Positions 36,530 through 46,909 of a stretch of DNA of 64,000 bases are shown here, piece by piece; within the stretch, counting starts at the first letter, position 1; the number at the start of each line of letters is the position of its first letter. Source of the stretch: JABSSA01 sp039984715. GTDB taxonomy: Bacteria > Pseudomonadota > Alphaproteobacteria > Rhodobacterales > Rhodobacteraceae. Location of the stretch: the NCBI GenBank assembly GCA_039984715.1, contig JBDWUA010000015.1, forward strand, positions 62,001-126,000, in the 5' to 3' direction. A program made the translations under genes and the position numbers. The notes below the pieces were generated by a model, which saw only the letters and a program-made list of their open reading frames with translations, had not been told where the DNA came from and searched no databases.

Positions 36530-39154
36530 TCAGAACCGCTCCAACAGACGTTTTAAGTAATCCAACTCTTCATCGGGTCGCTGACCCTCGGCGGACCGAC
36601 GTCTGATTTCGTCCAGCAAATCACGCGCACGCCCGTACAAATCCTCTTGGCCGGGAACATACCCACGCAAGTCAGACTCTGCGTCATACGGGCCATTTGG
36701 TCGGCCCAACGGATCGTTTTCACCTTGCGGCCCACCTGATTCCGCCTGCCCTTGTCCTTGCTGCTGTTGTTGTTGCTCCTGCGCCATTGCTTCGCCCAGC
36801 GATCTCATAGCATCGCGAAGCGCATCCATCGCTTGTGATTGATTGTCGATCGCCTCTGCAAAATCGCGCTGGCGCAATGCTTCTTCAGCGCCGTCCATCG
36901 CGCGGCCTGCACGACCAAGCGCTTCGCGCGCATCGTCCCCTTCGGGTGAACCAGCACCCGGCAGGCCGTTTTGTTGGCGTTGCAATTCCTGACGCAAAGC
37001 GCGTTGACGATCCGCCAGTGCCTGTTCACCAGATGATCCTTGCCCGCCATTCTGCCCCTGCTGCGGCTGGCCTTGTTCACCACCTGATTGATCACCTTCT
37101 TGGCCCTGATTTCCCTCACCGCCTTGACCATGCTGTTCGCCTTGGCCTTGACCACCATTGCTACCAGAGTTTTGATCACTTTCACCTGCCTGAGCACCCG
37201 GATTGAATTGTTCCTGCAAATCGCGGAACGCCTCGTCGCTAAGTCCTTGTTGTTCACGCAAGGACTCGGCCAAGCCTTCCATGGCCTGTTCGCCCGGCGA
37301 CTGCCCCTGACTGCCTTGTGCCTGCTGCATCTGCAGATTTTCCAAAAGCTCTTGAAGCTCTTTCAGGGCCTGTTCCGCCTCGGCCATTCGGCCTTGTTCC
37401 ATCAGTTCCTGAATGCGCTCCATCATGCGCTGGATGTCGTCTTGCGACAGCATCATCTGGTCAGATTGCGACTGTGGTTGACCACCAAGCTCTTCGTTTT
37501 CTTCTGCATCACGCTGCGCTTGTTGCGAGAGTTGGCGTAAATAATCATCTGTCGCACGGCGCAATTCTTGCATCAATTCTGCAATTTCGGCAGGGCTCGC
37601 ACCTTCACGCATTGCTTGTTCTAACCGTTCTTGCGCACGTCGCAATCGTTCAAGAGCGCCCGCCAAATCACCTTCTTCGATGGTGATCGCCAAATCCCAA
37701 AGATCTTGAGCCAGCTCTTCTTGTTGTTGATCCGTCATGCTGTAACTGGCCAACGTTTCCATCCGCCCGATAATGCGCTTAAGACGCAATTGTTCCGTTT
37801 CTTTGCGGAAAACATCGGCAGGTCGATAGGACAGTGCGCGTAATATCTGAGCGTTTCGCAACACGTTTCCACGAGACCAAAGCAGATCGCGACGTTGTTC
37901 AATCAGTGATGCGGCAAGTGGATCAAAGAAACGACGACCTGGCAAAGACACCTTCAACGGTTCGCTTTGCGCTTGTTGTTCTGACGCATCAAGAACGCTT
38001 AGCGTGATGCTTACCGGCAAATTGGCCCAAGGATGTTGACTGAAATCTTCGATCAGCTTTTCGTCAAAGCTACGCCGGCTGCCCGCGAATGGCATTGGCA
38101 ATGCGACAGTGATCGCCGGTCGTTGTTCTGGCTCAATTGCCAATCCGTGACGTCGATCAACGGCTGGCAAATCCAACGTTACGATGGCTTCACCTGCTTC
38201 AACCCCGTAATCGTCCTGCGCGGAAAACGGCAACGTGGTTTGGCCAGTGGGTCCACTTTGCGGCATATCTTGCGCGGACACTTTTGGCGGAGCATCGGGG
38301 ATCAAAACGACGTCCCAACTGCGCCCACCGGGGCCATCGATCGACAACGTGCCCTCTTTGGTGATTGTGAAATCTTGCTCGGGGGATGAGGCCGGAGGCA
38401 ATTCGCCTGTCCGTCCGGATACCGTTTCCGACACAGTCAACGCGCCAACTTCGCCGTACAAACGCAGAGTGATCAGGCTTCCCACTGGAAGCTCAAGAGC
38501 GCCTTCAATATCATTCAAATAAACGGTTGGGCGACCTGTATAACGCGGGCTTTCGGCCCACCCTTCCCAGACCGGACCCGATGCCAAGCCTGCGTCGCCC
38601 GTCGATATATCACGCACGGAACCAACACTGGCCAATGATCCAAAGATAAGAGCGACGCCAAAGATCAACCCAGCCATAAAGCGCAGCGCATAAGGGTCGT
38701 GTTTAGCAACCCGCAAATCCGCTGGAACAGCTTGGGCGCTTGCTGCCCTGTCTGCCATGCGCGCCTGATGCGCACGCCACACAGCTGCCGACGCCTCGTC
38801 AGATTGACCAACGGCTTGCTCGTCCATCAAAGCTTGGATTGGTCGCCCCGGAAGGGTTGCATCCAATCGAACAAGCGCTTCGTCGCGCGAGGGAAGCCTG
38901 AATCGTTTAAAGGCATAGATCAACGACGCAACGGTCAACACAGCCGAAACAACGCCAATGGCCCAAACACCCTCAAGGCTGACGCTGTCTTGAACACCCA
39001 ACATCAACAAGCCAAGCACACCCAAAACGACGGCAATCAAAGGCCAAAGTGCGCGCCAAAGTCGTTCGGCAATCAATCCAAACCACGTCAACCGCAGCGG
39101 CCAGCGTATCGCATTCAACCCCTTGCGGCGGTTGTTCCGAGAGAATGTGGCCAT
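36530..39154 (-). CDS. DUF4175 (TIGR02302) membrane protein
   Basis: An 874-residue protein. Two membrane spans near the N-terminus, a third near residue 155, then a large extracytoplasmic region. The segment from about residue 590 to 800 is extremely rich in Gln and Gly (repeats such as GQGEQHGQGGEGNQGQ). Short RRATDDYLRQL and helical Glu/Gln repeats precede it. This is the DUF4175 family of Alphaproteobacteria. It lies 43 bases downstream of lysA on the same strand. GGAGGCAC precedes the ATG. Confidence 0.88.
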   Translation of the reverse strand: MATFSRNNRRKGLNAIRWPLRLTWFGLIAERLWRALWPLIAVVLGVLGLLMLGVQDSVSLEGVWAIGVVSAVLTVASLIYAFKRFRLPSRDEALVRLDATLPGRPIQALMDEQAVGQSDEASAAVWRAHQARMADRAASAQAVPADLRVAKHDPYALRFMAGLIFGVALIFGSLASVGSVRDISTGDAGLASGPVWEGWAESPRYTGRPTVYLNDIEGALELPVGSLITLRLYGEVGALTVSETVSGRTGELPPASSPEQDFTITKEGTLSIDGPGGRSWDVVLIPDAPPKVSAQDMPQSGPTGQTTLPFSAQDDYGVEAGEAIVTLDLPAVDRRHGLAIEPEQRPAITVALPMPFAGSRRSFDEKLIEDFSQHPWANLPVSITLSVLDASEQQAQSEPLKVSLPGRRFFDPLAASLIEQRRDLLWSRGNVLRNAQILRALSYRPADVFRKETEQLRLKRIIGRMETLASYSMTDQQQEELAQDLWDLAITIEEGDLAGALERLRRAQERLEQAMREGASPAEIAELMQELRRATDDYLRQLSQQAQRDAEENEELGGQPQSQSDQMMLSQDDIQRMMERIQELMEQGRMAEAEQALKELQELLENLQMQQAQGSQGQSPGEQAMEGLAESLREQQGLSDEAFRDLQEQFNPGAQAGESDQNSGSNGGQGQGEQHGQGGEGNQGQEGDQSGGEQGQPQQGQNGGQGSSGEQALADRQRALRQELQRQQNGLPGAGSPEGDDAREALGRAGRAMDGAEEALRQRDFAEAIDNQSQAMDALRDAMRSLGEAMAQEQQQQQQGQGQAESGGPQGENDPLGRPNGPYDAESDLRGYVPGQEDLYGRARDLLDEIRRRSAEGQRPDEELDYLKRLLERF

Positions 39155-39197
39155 AGGCGTTTTGTGCCTCCGCGTCTTTCTAGACGTGAATCGGCGC

Positions 39198-40463
39198 CTA
39201 GAACCATTCTGGGATGGTATCCCGATTTATCATTTCGTCAAAGGTCGGACGTGCACGGATCACTGCGTATTGATCACCATTCACCAAAACTTCGGGAATT
39301 AAGGGACGTGTGTTGTATTCGCTCGACATTACCGCGCCGTAAGCACCAGCAGATCGGAACGCCACAAGGTCATCCGCGTTCAATGGCGGCATCAGGCGTT
39401 GTTTTGCAAATGTATCGCCACTTTCGCAGACAGGTCCAACAATATCATAAGGTTGCTGCTCAACGCCCGCGAGCGGTTCGATAACTGGAACAATGTCATG
39501 ATGGGCCTCATACATCGCCGGCCGGATCAGATCATTCATCGCGCCATCCAGAATGAGAAAATCGCGATCTTCTCCGGATTTCACGTAAATGACCTTGGAG
39601 ACCATCAAACCTGCATTTCCTGCGATCAACCGCCCCGGTTCAATTTCAACTTCGCACCCTAAATGCCCCACACATTTCTTGATCAAAGCCCCATAATCAG
39701 TTGGCAACGGTGGTCTGTCGTTGGTCTGGGCATAGGGGATGCCAAGGCCACCGCCCAAATCCAGTCTGCGAATGTTATGGCCATCGGCACGCAAAGTTTC
39801 GGTCAAGTCGGCCACTTTGTTATAGGCTTGCTCGAACGGTGCCAGATCCGTCAGTTGGGATCCGATGTGCACATCAATGCCAATGACATCAAGACCCGGA
39901 AGGCTGGCCGCGAGTGCATAGACTTCGCGTGCGCGTGAGATCGGAATGCCAAATTTGTTTTCGGATTTTCCGGTGGCGATTTTGGCATGGGTTTTGGCGT
40001 CAACGTCAGGATTGACGCGAATAGTTATGGGCGCAACCATCCCCAAAGCCGTCGCTTGGGCTGAAATCATGGCCATTTCCGGTTCGGATTCGACGTTGAA
40101 TTGCCTGATCCCTCCGGTCAACGCAGTTTGGACCTCTTCCACTGTTTTACCGACGCCCGAAAAAACGATCCGCTCGCCCGGCACTCCAGCGGCGCGTGCA
40201 CGCGCGTATTCGCCGCCCGACACGACATCCATGCCTGAACCAGCTTCCGCCAATGTCTTTAGGATCGCCTGATTGGATGCGGCTTTCATCGCATAGCACA
40301 CAAGATGCGGCATGCCGTCTAAGGCCTCATCGAACAATCGATAATGCCGCAGCAAGGTCGCAGTCGAATACACATAGAATGGCGTGCCAACGGCCGCCGC
40401 GATTTCGGTCAAAGGTACGTCTTCGGCAAAGAGCGTGCCATCACGATACAGAAAATGGTCCAT
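39198..40463 (-). CDS. lysA: Diaminopimelate decarboxylase
   Basis: A 421-residue PLP enzyme for the last step of lysine synthesis. CYAMKAASNQ near residue 58 carries the PLP Lys; HIGSQLTDLAPF, GGGLGIPY and EPGRLIAGNAG are the usual barrel motifs; VCESGDTFA holds the catalytic Cys of the partner subunit. Length is normal. Its start is 36 bases after the downstream ATP-grasp gene on the same strand. Confidence 0.96.
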   Translation of the reverse strand: MDHFLYRDGTLFAEDVPLTEIAAAVGTPFYVYSTATLLRHYRLFDEALDGMPHLVCYAMKAASNQAILKTLAEAGSGMDVVSGGEYARARAAGVPGERIVFSGVGKTVEEVQTALTGGIRQFNVESEPEMAMISAQATALGMVAPITIRVNPDVDAKTHAKIATGKSENKFGIPISRAREVYALAASLPGLDVIGIDVHIGSQLTDLAPFEQAYNKVADLTETLRADGHNIRRLDLGGGLGIPYAQTNDRPPLPTDYGALIKKCVGHLGCEVEIEPGRLIAGNAGLMVSKVIYVKSGEDRDFLILDGAMNDLIRPAMYEAHHDIVPVIEPLAGVEQQPYDIVGPVCESGDTFAKQRLMPPLNADDLVAFRSAGAYGAVMSSEYNTRPLIPEVLVNGDQYAVIRARPTFDEMINRDTIPEWF

Positions 40464-40499
40464 GACTTCGCGTTTACGCAGGGCTTTGGATCAGTTCAA

Positions 40500-41690
40500 T
40501 CAGGATTTACCGCGTTTGGCCTTTTCTCTGGCTTGAAACGTGTCGATTTTGCCTCGCAATATCGATTGAGATTCGGAATTTGCAGCGTTTAGCCGCGCCT
40601 GAAAGGCAGGCGTTTTGATGCCTTGTCCCGCTGCCAGCTGCCACAGCACGTGATAGGGATTGTCATTACATTCGATGATAATCGGACCATCAGGACCAAC
40701 TGCAATGTCCCATCCGACGATGCCAAATTCGGGGAACAGCCCGTGCCCTTCGCAAGCAACGCGCTGGATTTGATCCCAATGTGGAATCTGGAACCCTTCG
40801 AATGCCATGTCTGAGACTGGATGTTTGTCTAGCAATTTCGCATTGAGGCCAGAACCGATATTACATTTCTGGACCTGACCTGTTTGGTCATCGATCAACG
40901 CAACCATAGATCCTGATTGCCAGAAATTATCAGACATCGCCCGAGGGGACGGAATTTTCCAAACGGTGTACAGAGGCGCGATGCCAGTTTCATCGCGCGT
41001 CGTGACAACGCGCATCGTGCCCACGGCTTCACCTGTCATTTGAACAAGGTCGGGATGCTGTTTGACAGTCGTTTGAAAGATAAACCCTTCGGGGTAATCT
41101 TCTACAACTTCTTGCGCAAAGCCGTTCACGTCTGCATGTTGCCCGTTGCCCAAAGCTAGGACATCTGCGTCACAGGATTTGATCAAAGCAGACCCAACGC
41201 TGCCTGCTCCTTCGCAGGGTTTGACAAACAGAGGATAGCGCGCCGTGTTGCGCAAGAAATCCTCAACATCTGAAACCTTGCGAAGGACTGGCAGTGACCC
41301 AAACATTCGGCTGGTGTGCGCGACGGCTTGGGTTTCGGTCGTGGGTAAATCAAGTTGCCTTAGCAACGACGTGTACATCACCTTGTCACGAAGAAAGGCG
41401 CGGGTTTCCGTCAATTTCATCGGCGACGCAGCGACATTGATCTCGTAACTGCCGATTTTTCCGACATAGCGTTTTTTGTCTTCGATTGAGATTTCCGGAT
41501 CAAAAACACCTGTCGAATAGTATTCATGGTTCGCCAGTTTTCCGGGACCAAATCGCATGGACGCCATTTCGCGCATCTGGCGGAAAGGGCTGACCCCATG
41601 ATTACGTGCAACTGCGACCATGGTTTCCGAAGCCGCCGGAGACGGGTCCATGGGTGTGCCAAGCAAAGCTTTTCCTGCAACAGTGCTCAT
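40500..41690 (-). CDS. ATP-grasp domain protein (sugar-transfer-associated type), copy A
   Basis: A 396-residue protein of the ATPgrasp_ST group (PF14397-like), recognised by the C-terminal block IVGWDIAVGPDGPIIIECNDNP with Mg-coordinating acidic and Asn residues, plus SDNFWQSGSMVALID. The N-terminal 100 residues are helical and not assigned. It aligns over its whole length with the next gene, so they are duplicates. No membrane span or signal is visible. Located between lysA and argH; what it ligates is unknown. Confidence 0.75.
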   Translation of the reverse strand: MSTVAGKALLGTPMDPSPAASETMVAVARNHGVSPFRQMREMASMRFGPGKLANHEYYSTGVFDPEISIEDKKRYVGKIGSYEINVAASPMKLTETRAFLRDKVMYTSLLRQLDLPTTETQAVAHTSRMFGSLPVLRKVSDVEDFLRNTARYPLFVKPCEGAGSVGSALIKSCDADVLALGNGQHADVNGFAQEVVEDYPEGFIFQTTVKQHPDLVQMTGEAVGTMRVVTTRDETGIAPLYTVWKIPSPRAMSDNFWQSGSMVALIDDQTGQVQKCNIGSGLNAKLLDKHPVSDMAFEGFQIPHWDQIQRVACEGHGLFPEFGIVGWDIAVGPDGPIIIECNDNPYHVLWQLAAGQGIKTPAFQARLNAANSESQSILRGKIDTFQAREKAKRGKS

Positions 41691-41693
41691 GCT

Positions 41694-42878
41694 CTAATCT
41701 TTCATGTTCTTTTTAATCGTTTTGTATCGCGCAAGTCGTTTCCCTTGATGCGCGATCACACTGTCCCAGATGGGATTGAAGTCCGCGTTCAAAACTCCAC
41801 GCGCCGCCGCTTGCTGATAAAGCCCGTGCGCCGGACCGTCATTGCATTCTAGAATCTTTGGCCCATCGGTCGTGACCGCAATGTCGAACCCACATACGCC
41901 AAATTCGGGGAAAATCGCGTGCGCCTTGATAGCGAGGTCTAAGGTTTCTTTCCACAATGGCACATGCGTTCCCACAACCTGCGCATTGGTGACCGGGTGG
42001 TGCGTCAATTCTTCGACGTCTAATCCAGACCCCTTCCGCAGAGTTTTTACGGCGCCATTTTCCAAGTCCAACAAGGCCAGCATACTGCCATCTTGCCAGA
42101 AATTATCGGACATAGCGCCTGGTGCCGGAAGCTTCCAAAGGGAATAAACAGGTTTGGGACCAGTGCCGTCATTCACCGTTACAACACGCACAGATCCCAA
42201 AGTGTCGCCACTTATTGCTGCCATGTCGGGATGTGAGTTCAAGGCTGTTTGGAACAGGTATCCGGACGGGTATCGTTCAAACACTTCCTTTGCAAAGTCT
42301 GCAACAGTCCGCGTCTGACCATTGCTTAGGACAAGGTCATCGCCTTCAATCCGTTCCAGACGGACAGTTCCCGTTGATTGCGATCCCTGCAACGGTTTTC
42401 CAAAAATCGGAAACTGCGCGGCTTGGGTCAAAAATGCAGCAATGCTTTCCGAATTGCGCAACATTCGTGTGTCGCCAGCATCTCTAAAGCTGCTGACCAC
42501 GGCTTGGGTTTCGGATGTTTCGACGCCCAATCGATCCAGTAACATGGTATAAAGCAGCTTGTTGCCCACGAACGATTGCGTTGGCGCCAAAATAGGCGGC
42601 GTCAAAGTCTTGTTGAACTTTTTGTTGGCCGCCACCCCGATGAATTCACGTTTGTGATCCGCGCTGATTTCCGGATCATACAAGCCCAATGCATAGTATT
42701 CTTTGGACGACAATTGCGATCTGCCAACACGCAATCCAAAGCTTTCCCGCAACTGCTTCACAGGTGAAACACCATACTTTCGCGCGACTTGCACAATTAC
42801 AGGCGCGTCAGGGCTTGCACCATCCTTCGGGCCGTCCAAAAGTGTTGATTTAGGCGTGTCTACTGTTGCCTCGGTCAT
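41694..42878 (-). CDS. ATP-grasp domain protein (sugar-transfer-associated type), copy B
   Basis: A 394-residue paralogue of copy A, ending 3 bases before it. Shared blocks include VARKYGVSPVKQLRE (A: VARNHGVSPFRQMRE), SDNFWQDGSMLALLD and VCGFDIAVTTDGPKILECND, in the same order and spacing. It is the upstream gene of the pair; a 93-base gap separates it from DUF2834. Function unknown. Confidence 0.75.
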   Translation of the reverse strand: MTEATVDTPKSTLLDGPKDGASPDAPVIVQVARKYGVSPVKQLRESFGLRVGRSQLSSKEYYALGLYDPEISADHKREFIGVAANKKFNKTLTPPILAPTQSFVGNKLLYTMLLDRLGVETSETQAVVSSFRDAGDTRMLRNSESIAAFLTQAAQFPIFGKPLQGSQSTGTVRLERIEGDDLVLSNGQTRTVADFAKEVFERYPSGYLFQTALNSHPDMAAISGDTLGSVRVVTVNDGTGPKPVYSLWKLPAPGAMSDNFWQDGSMLALLDLENGAVKTLRKGSGLDVEELTHHPVTNAQVVGTHVPLWKETLDLAIKAHAIFPEFGVCGFDIAVTTDGPKILECNDGPAHGLYQQAAARGVLNADFNPIWDSVIAHQGKRLARYKTIKKNMKD

Positions 42879-42971
42879 ACCTGCACCCTGCTTGCTGCGA
42901 TATTTTCAAGCAGAATCTACCGAGAGATAGTGGCAAGATTTGGGCGTGATTGTTTCCAAATTGGTCGAAAT

Positions 42972-43289
42972 TCAATCCGATTTTCTGGATCGCAAAAACA
43001 GATAAAGCGGCAACCCGCAACTGACACCGATTCCAAATGTCGCTGGTATCGTCATAATTCCAAGCGCGTCACGTCGCTTGATACACTCTGCAAATACAAA
43101 AACGCTCAATGCGATTGCTGCTATGGTCAGGTCCCACACCAGCCCAGATGACGCGTCATTTGCTTGCCAAGCGTCAACCATTCGCCCAAGATTAAAGCCT
43201 TCTGCCTTGAACCAACGGGCGAAATAAAACATCGGATGAATCGCGCCCCAAATTGCCAGACCAAGATAGATCAGGCGAACACGGGGCAT
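42972..43289 (-). CDS. DUF2834 membrane protein
   Basis: A 105-residue protein with three membrane spans (about 5-22, 52-68, 80-98). It fits the DUF2834 family (IWGAIHPMFYFARWF, SGLVWDLTIAAIALSVFVF). It begins directly after the stop of the small lipoprotein gene on the same strand. Function unknown. Confidence 0.75.
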   Translation of the reverse strand: MPRVRLIYLGLAIWGAIHPMFYFARWFKAEGFNLGRMVDAWQANDASSGLVWDLTIAAIALSVFVFAECIKRRDALGIMTIPATFGIGVSCGLPLYLFLRSRKSD

Positions 43290-43469
43290 TTAAAGGTATT
43301 TGCCTAAGGAAATACCAAACGGCCCTTTCCGAACACCAACCGAAGCCCCAGTATGTACACCGTTTGAATTCAAACCGACATTCAGATTGGCGGTCGGTTG
43401 AATTGGGTCTCCGTCCGCGCCACAGGCGGCCAGCGTCAGAAAAGCCAACAGCGCTATCGAACGTTTCAT
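43290..43469 (-). CDS. Tiny argH-coupled lipoprotein
   Basis: A 59-residue frame starting [20 protein letters not shown], a textbook lipoprotein signal with lipobox LAAC. The mature part has a Gly/Asn-rich region ending [12 protein letters not shown]. The ATG overlaps the argH stop (ATGA) and the stop abuts the DUF2834 start, so it is tightly coupled. Similar small argH-linked lipoproteins occur in Rhodobacterales. Confidence 0.8.
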   Translation of the reverse strand: MKRSIALLAFLTLAACGADGDPIQPTANLNVGLNSNGVHTGASVGVRKGPFGISLGKYL

Positions 43470-44857
43470 TCTAGAATCTCCTTCCAGCGTGCGACTTGCT
43501 CGAGAACACGCGCGGGTGATGTTCCGCCATAGGATGTCCGCGACGCCACTGAATTGTCTACCCCAAGCACTTCAAAGATATCCGAATTGATACCTTCATG
43601 CACAGATTGCAGGTCATCCAAGCTTAGATCAGACAAATCGCAGGTCTTCGCTTCGGCCATCGCGACAATACGACCCGTTACGTGGTGGGCGTCTCTAAAT
43701 GGCATGCCCAGAACACGTACAAGCCAGTCGGCCAAGTCTGTCGCTGTCGAAAACCCGCTCCCTGCGGCGGCGGCCAGTGAATCGCGATTGGCGCTCATGT
43801 CGCCAACCATGCCTTCCATCGCGGCTAAGGCCAGCATCCAGTTATCGGCCGCGTCAAACACTTGTTCTTTGTCTTCCTGCATGTCCTTGGAATACGCAAG
43901 GGGCAACCCTTTCATCACCATCATCAATGCAGTGTTGGCCCCAAAAATTCGACCGATTTTGGCGCGGATCAATTCAGCCGCATCTGGGTTTTTCTTCTGT
44001 GGCATGATCGACGATCCCGTCGAAAACCGATCAGACAGCGTGACAAAACGGAACTGTGCAGAGGACCAGATGACCAGTTCTTCTGCCAATCGGCTAAGAT
44101 GCATGGCGTTGATGGACGCACAGGACAGGAAGTCCAATGCGAAATCTCGATCGCTGACCGCATCCAAGGAATTGGCGGAAGGACGATCAAACCCCAAAGC
44201 CTTTGCGGTCATATCACGATCAATTGGAAAAGACGTTCCAGCCAATGCTGCCGCGCCCAGCGGGCTTTCGTTCATCCGTTTGCGCGCATCGCGAACACGA
44301 CTGATGTCACGGCCAATCATTTCAACATAGGCCATCATATGATGCCCCCACGTGACAGGCTGGGCCGTTTGCAAATGTGTAAACCCCGGCATGACCCAAT
44401 CCGCACCGGCTTCGGCCTGCACAAGCAAGGCTTGAACCAACGCAGTCAGGCCAGACTCGGCCGCGTCAAATTGATCCCGCACCCAAAGTTTGAAATCAGT
44501 CGCAACCTGATCATTTCGGCTGCGCCCTGTATGCAAACGCCCCGCAGGTTCGCCGATCAGGTCTTTTAATCGCGCCTCCACATTCATATGGATGTCTTCC
44601 AGGGCGGTTGAAAAGGTAAAATTGCCTGTTTCAATCTCTGACAACACCGTGAAAAGCCCTTCACGTATTGCCTCTGCATCATTATCACTAATGATACCTG
44701 TTGCAGCCAACATGGCTGCATGGGCGCGCGAGCCTGCTATATCTTGTGCGGCCATCCGCTGGTCAAACCCGATGGACGCGTTGATTGCTTCCATGATTGC
44801 GTCGGGGCCAGCGGCAAAGCGGCCGCCCCACATGGTATTTGCAGACTTTTGGGACAT
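43466..44857 (-). CDS. argH: Argininosuccinate lyase
   Basis: A 463-residue fumarase/aspartase superfamily enzyme for the last step of arginine synthesis. Seen: [40 protein letters not shown], and the catalytic-Ser signature [12 protein letters not shown]. Length is normal. The divergent tlpA start is only about 23 bases away, so the promoters must overlap coding sequence. Confidence 0.96.
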   Translation of the reverse strand: MSQKSANTMWGGRFAAGPDAIMEAINASIGFDQRMAAQDIAGSRAHAAMLAATGIISDNDAEAIREGLFTVLSEIETGNFTFSTALEDIHMNVEARLKDLIGEPAGRLHTGRSRNDQVATDFKLWVRDQFDAAESGLTALVQALLVQAEAGADWVMPGFTHLQTAQPVTWGHHMMAYVEMIGRDISRVRDARKRMNESPLGAAALAGTSFPIDRDMTAKALGFDRPSANSLDAVSDRDFALDFLSCASINAMHLSRLAEELVIWSSAQFRFVTLSDRFSTGSSIMPQKKNPDAAELIRAKIGRIFGANTALMMVMKGLPLAYSKDMQEDKEQVFDAADNWMLALAAMEGMVGDMSANRDSLAAAAGSGFSTATDLADWLVRVLGMPFRDAHHVTGRIVAMAEAKTCDLSDLSLDDLQSVHEGINSDIFEVLGVDNSVASRTSYGGTSPARVLEQVARWKEILE

Positions 44858-44880
44858 GTAGACACCTGTCAGGGATGCTG

Positions 44881-45444
44881 ATGAAACGTATTATTGCCGC
44901 TGTGCTGTATCTGGCCTTGAGCCTGACCGCAATTCCTCTTGCAGCTTCGGATCTATCCGAAGCCGTCGCGCTGCGTGAAGGAGACATGAAAAAGTTGATC
45001 TTTCACGACACGCCATTGGCGGTGTCCAATGCAACCTACGATCTGGCGGATGATGCCGGACAAGGACGTCTAAACGATTACGAAGGGCAATGGGTCCTGT
45101 TGAATTTTTGGGCGACATGGTGCGCGCCGTGCCGTCATGAAATGCCAATGCTTTCTGAATTGCAGGCCACATTTGGCGGGCCTGATTTTCAGGTGGTCAC
45201 AATTGCCACGGGTCGCAATTCACCGACCGGTATCAAGAAATTCTTCGATGAAATCAACATCGACAACCTGCCGCGTCATCAAGATCCAAAGCAAGCGCTT
45301 GCTGCACAAATGGGTATATTTGGATTGCCGATCACCGTTTTGATTGATCCAAAAGGTAAGGAAGTCGCACGACTGCGTGGTGACGCAGATTGGTCCAGCG
45401 ACAGTGCGAAAGCCATTATTAAGTCGCTGTTGCCGTCCGGTTGA
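44881..45444 (+). CDS. tlpA: TlpA-type thiol-disulfide oxidoreductase
   Basis: A 187-residue membrane-anchored thioredoxin-like protein. Start at 44881 after AGGG; the N-terminus ([22 protein letters not shown]) is a signal/anchor. The fold carries [13 protein letters not shown] with redox-active WCAPC near residue 80 and a cis-Pro loop [12 protein letters not shown]. TlpA helps cytochrome oxidase copper-site maturation in related bacteria. It is divergent from argH, a common Rhodobacterales arrangement. Confidence 0.9.
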   Translation: MKRIIAAVLYLALSLTAIPLAASDLSEAVALREGDMKKLIFHDTPLAVSNATYDLADDAGQGRLNDYEGQWVLLNFWATWCAPCRHEMPMLSELQATFGGPDFQVVTIATGRNSPTGIKKFFDEINIDNLPRHQDPKQALAAQMGIFGLPITVLIDPKGKEVARLRGDADWSSDSAKAIIKSLLPSG

Positions 45445-45745
45445 TCCAAGCGAGCCAGGAACGACTCTCCTACGTAGTGCCGTTCTTGACCTGCCACCGC
45501 CCTTTTCGATGAGACGCGGACTCCGGGAGGAAATAGATCATCGGCAATCCTTTTGCTTCTTGTCGCGGGCGTCGTGTTCACCCCGCGATTTTTTAAGACC
45601 TATGACTCGGATCCTCTGAATGAGAAGACATCGTATCGCCCGACATAGACCGGGACGGTTACATTTATGATGATCGTCCGAGCACCGCTAATCGTGTTGG
45701 GCCCACGTCCCACAACCGTTCTTTTTTGCGGTGGTTTGAACCTGA
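45445..45745. other. Intergenic region after tlpA
   Basis: A 301-base gap between convergent genes. It holds the terminator at 45563-45594. A reading frame from 45490 to 45648 ends SDPLNEKTSYRPT but has no good start codon, so no gene is claimed. Nothing else was recognised. Confidence 0.5.
45563..45594 (+). terminator. Rho-independent terminator after tlpA
   Basis: TCGCGGG and CCCGCGA form a 7-base GC-rich stem with a 12-base loop, followed by TTTTTT. It lies about 118 bases after the tlpA stop. Confidence 0.8.
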
Positions 45746-46816
45746 TCATGCCACGTGACGCAAAATAGCAGTTTCACTGGTTGTCAGGTTTCGACGCGCA
45801 TATGCGCCATAATTGTGGGGATCGGACGCAATCTCTGGGATGACGTTCAAAAGCCTTTGATAATCGCTGGTCCCAAGCGACGAAAGCGCCGCGTTGGCGG
45901 GATGAAAGCTTTCAGTATGCATGCCATTCGCGATGATTATTTGATGGCTACGCAGCAAGAGATGCACGTATGTCACTTCTTGCATTTGCCAATCCACAAC
46001 AATTTTTCGATTGTCTACAAGGTCTTTGGCCGATGCAAGAACTTCCGTTTCATTGAACAAATCCTTGGCGCGTTGACCGGTGATCAACATGCGATGTTCT
46101 GGCGACACGACAAGTTCGCTGTCCGGGCAATCCGCACCAAATGCACCCGTACGGATACGTACTGGCCGGAGATGTGGCATCGCATAAAGACGTGCGCCGC
46201 TCATTTTACGTTGCCCAATCCATAGAACGTCTTGTTCACCGCAATCGCGAGTGGATAGGCGATCACCCTCGCGCAGGTCTTCAATCTTTCTTTGACCACT
46301 TGGCGTTTCGATCCATGTTCCCGGCGTAAAACAAATGACCCCGCCTTTTTCGTCCTGCACGCGATCTTTCTCGCTTAGATTCAGGGCATGATGCACAACC
46401 CAAAGATCCACACTGCGCGGCGGGATTTCATTAAGAAACATAACCAAAGGTGCGCGACTGGAACCAACTGGTATGACCGAGATCGTATAAATCTGAGCCC
46501 CGTCCGTGACTTGGAAATAGGTATCAAACAAAGGTGTCGTATCGTCGCTGAAATCACTCAGTTGAGCAGCGGGTACGTTTTCCAACGCAGCCCCGACCAA
46601 CCGATGCACCATACGCGCTGCGCGTTGTCGAAGCGTTGTCATTTCCTCGGTTTGGCTCAATTGCAATGAATTTGCAGGCCCATCTACGCGCACGATTTCA
46701 CCTTGCCACGACCACGTGCTGCCCACAGCAATGGTCGCGACAGGAGCCCCTTCAAGCCCGTCGATTTCAGTCTGAGACCAAGAGATGACATACGCACCGC
46801 TAAAGCCTGTTTTCAT
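45746..46816 (-). CDS. Hint-domain (Hedgehog/intein) protein
   Basis: A 356-residue protein. From about residue 161 it carries a Hint module: ICFTPGTWIETPSGQRKIEDL with the N-terminal Cys and conserved Thr/Gly, and VSPEHRMLITG with His. In inteins and Hedgehog proteins this fold performs self-cleavage or ligation; in Roseobacters these proteins are frequent and unassigned. The first 160 residues are an uncharacterised beta-rich domain. It lies downstream of an LpxR-like gene on the same strand. Confidence 0.85.
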   Translation of the reverse strand: MKTGFSGAYVISWSQTEIDGLEGAPVATIAVGSTWSWQGEIVRVDGPANSLQLSQTEEMTTLRQRAARMVHRLVGAALENVPAAQLSDFSDDTTPLFDTYFQVTDGAQIYTISVIPVGSSRAPLVMFLNEIPPRSVDLWVVHHALNLSEKDRVQDEKGGVICFTPGTWIETPSGQRKIEDLREGDRLSTRDCGEQDVLWIGQRKMSGARLYAMPHLRPVRIRTGAFGADCPDSELVVSPEHRMLITGQRAKDLFNETEVLASAKDLVDNRKIVVDWQMQEVTYVHLLLRSHQIIIANGMHTESFHPANAALSSLGTSDYQRLLNVIPEIASDPHNYGAYARRNLTTSETAILRHVA

Positions 46817-46909
46817 AGCCTGTAAGCCTGCCTGCTTTTTCTTTCAGACAAGTTACCAAAGGACGAATCACCTGTGAAGTGGGAATATTCGACGGTGAGA
46901 CAACGCTTG

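Noticed and set aside
45490..45648. A reading frame ending SDPLNEKTSYRPT after tlpA
   Set aside because: It looks protein-like (a hydrophobic run then a polar tail) but has no ATG or GTG, only a TTG far from any ribosome site, and it overlaps the tlpA terminator.
45600..45751. A 48-codon minus-strand frame overlapping the Hint gene stop by ATGA
   Set aside because: The coupling is tempting, but there is no ribosome site, no domain, and it is too short to support alone.
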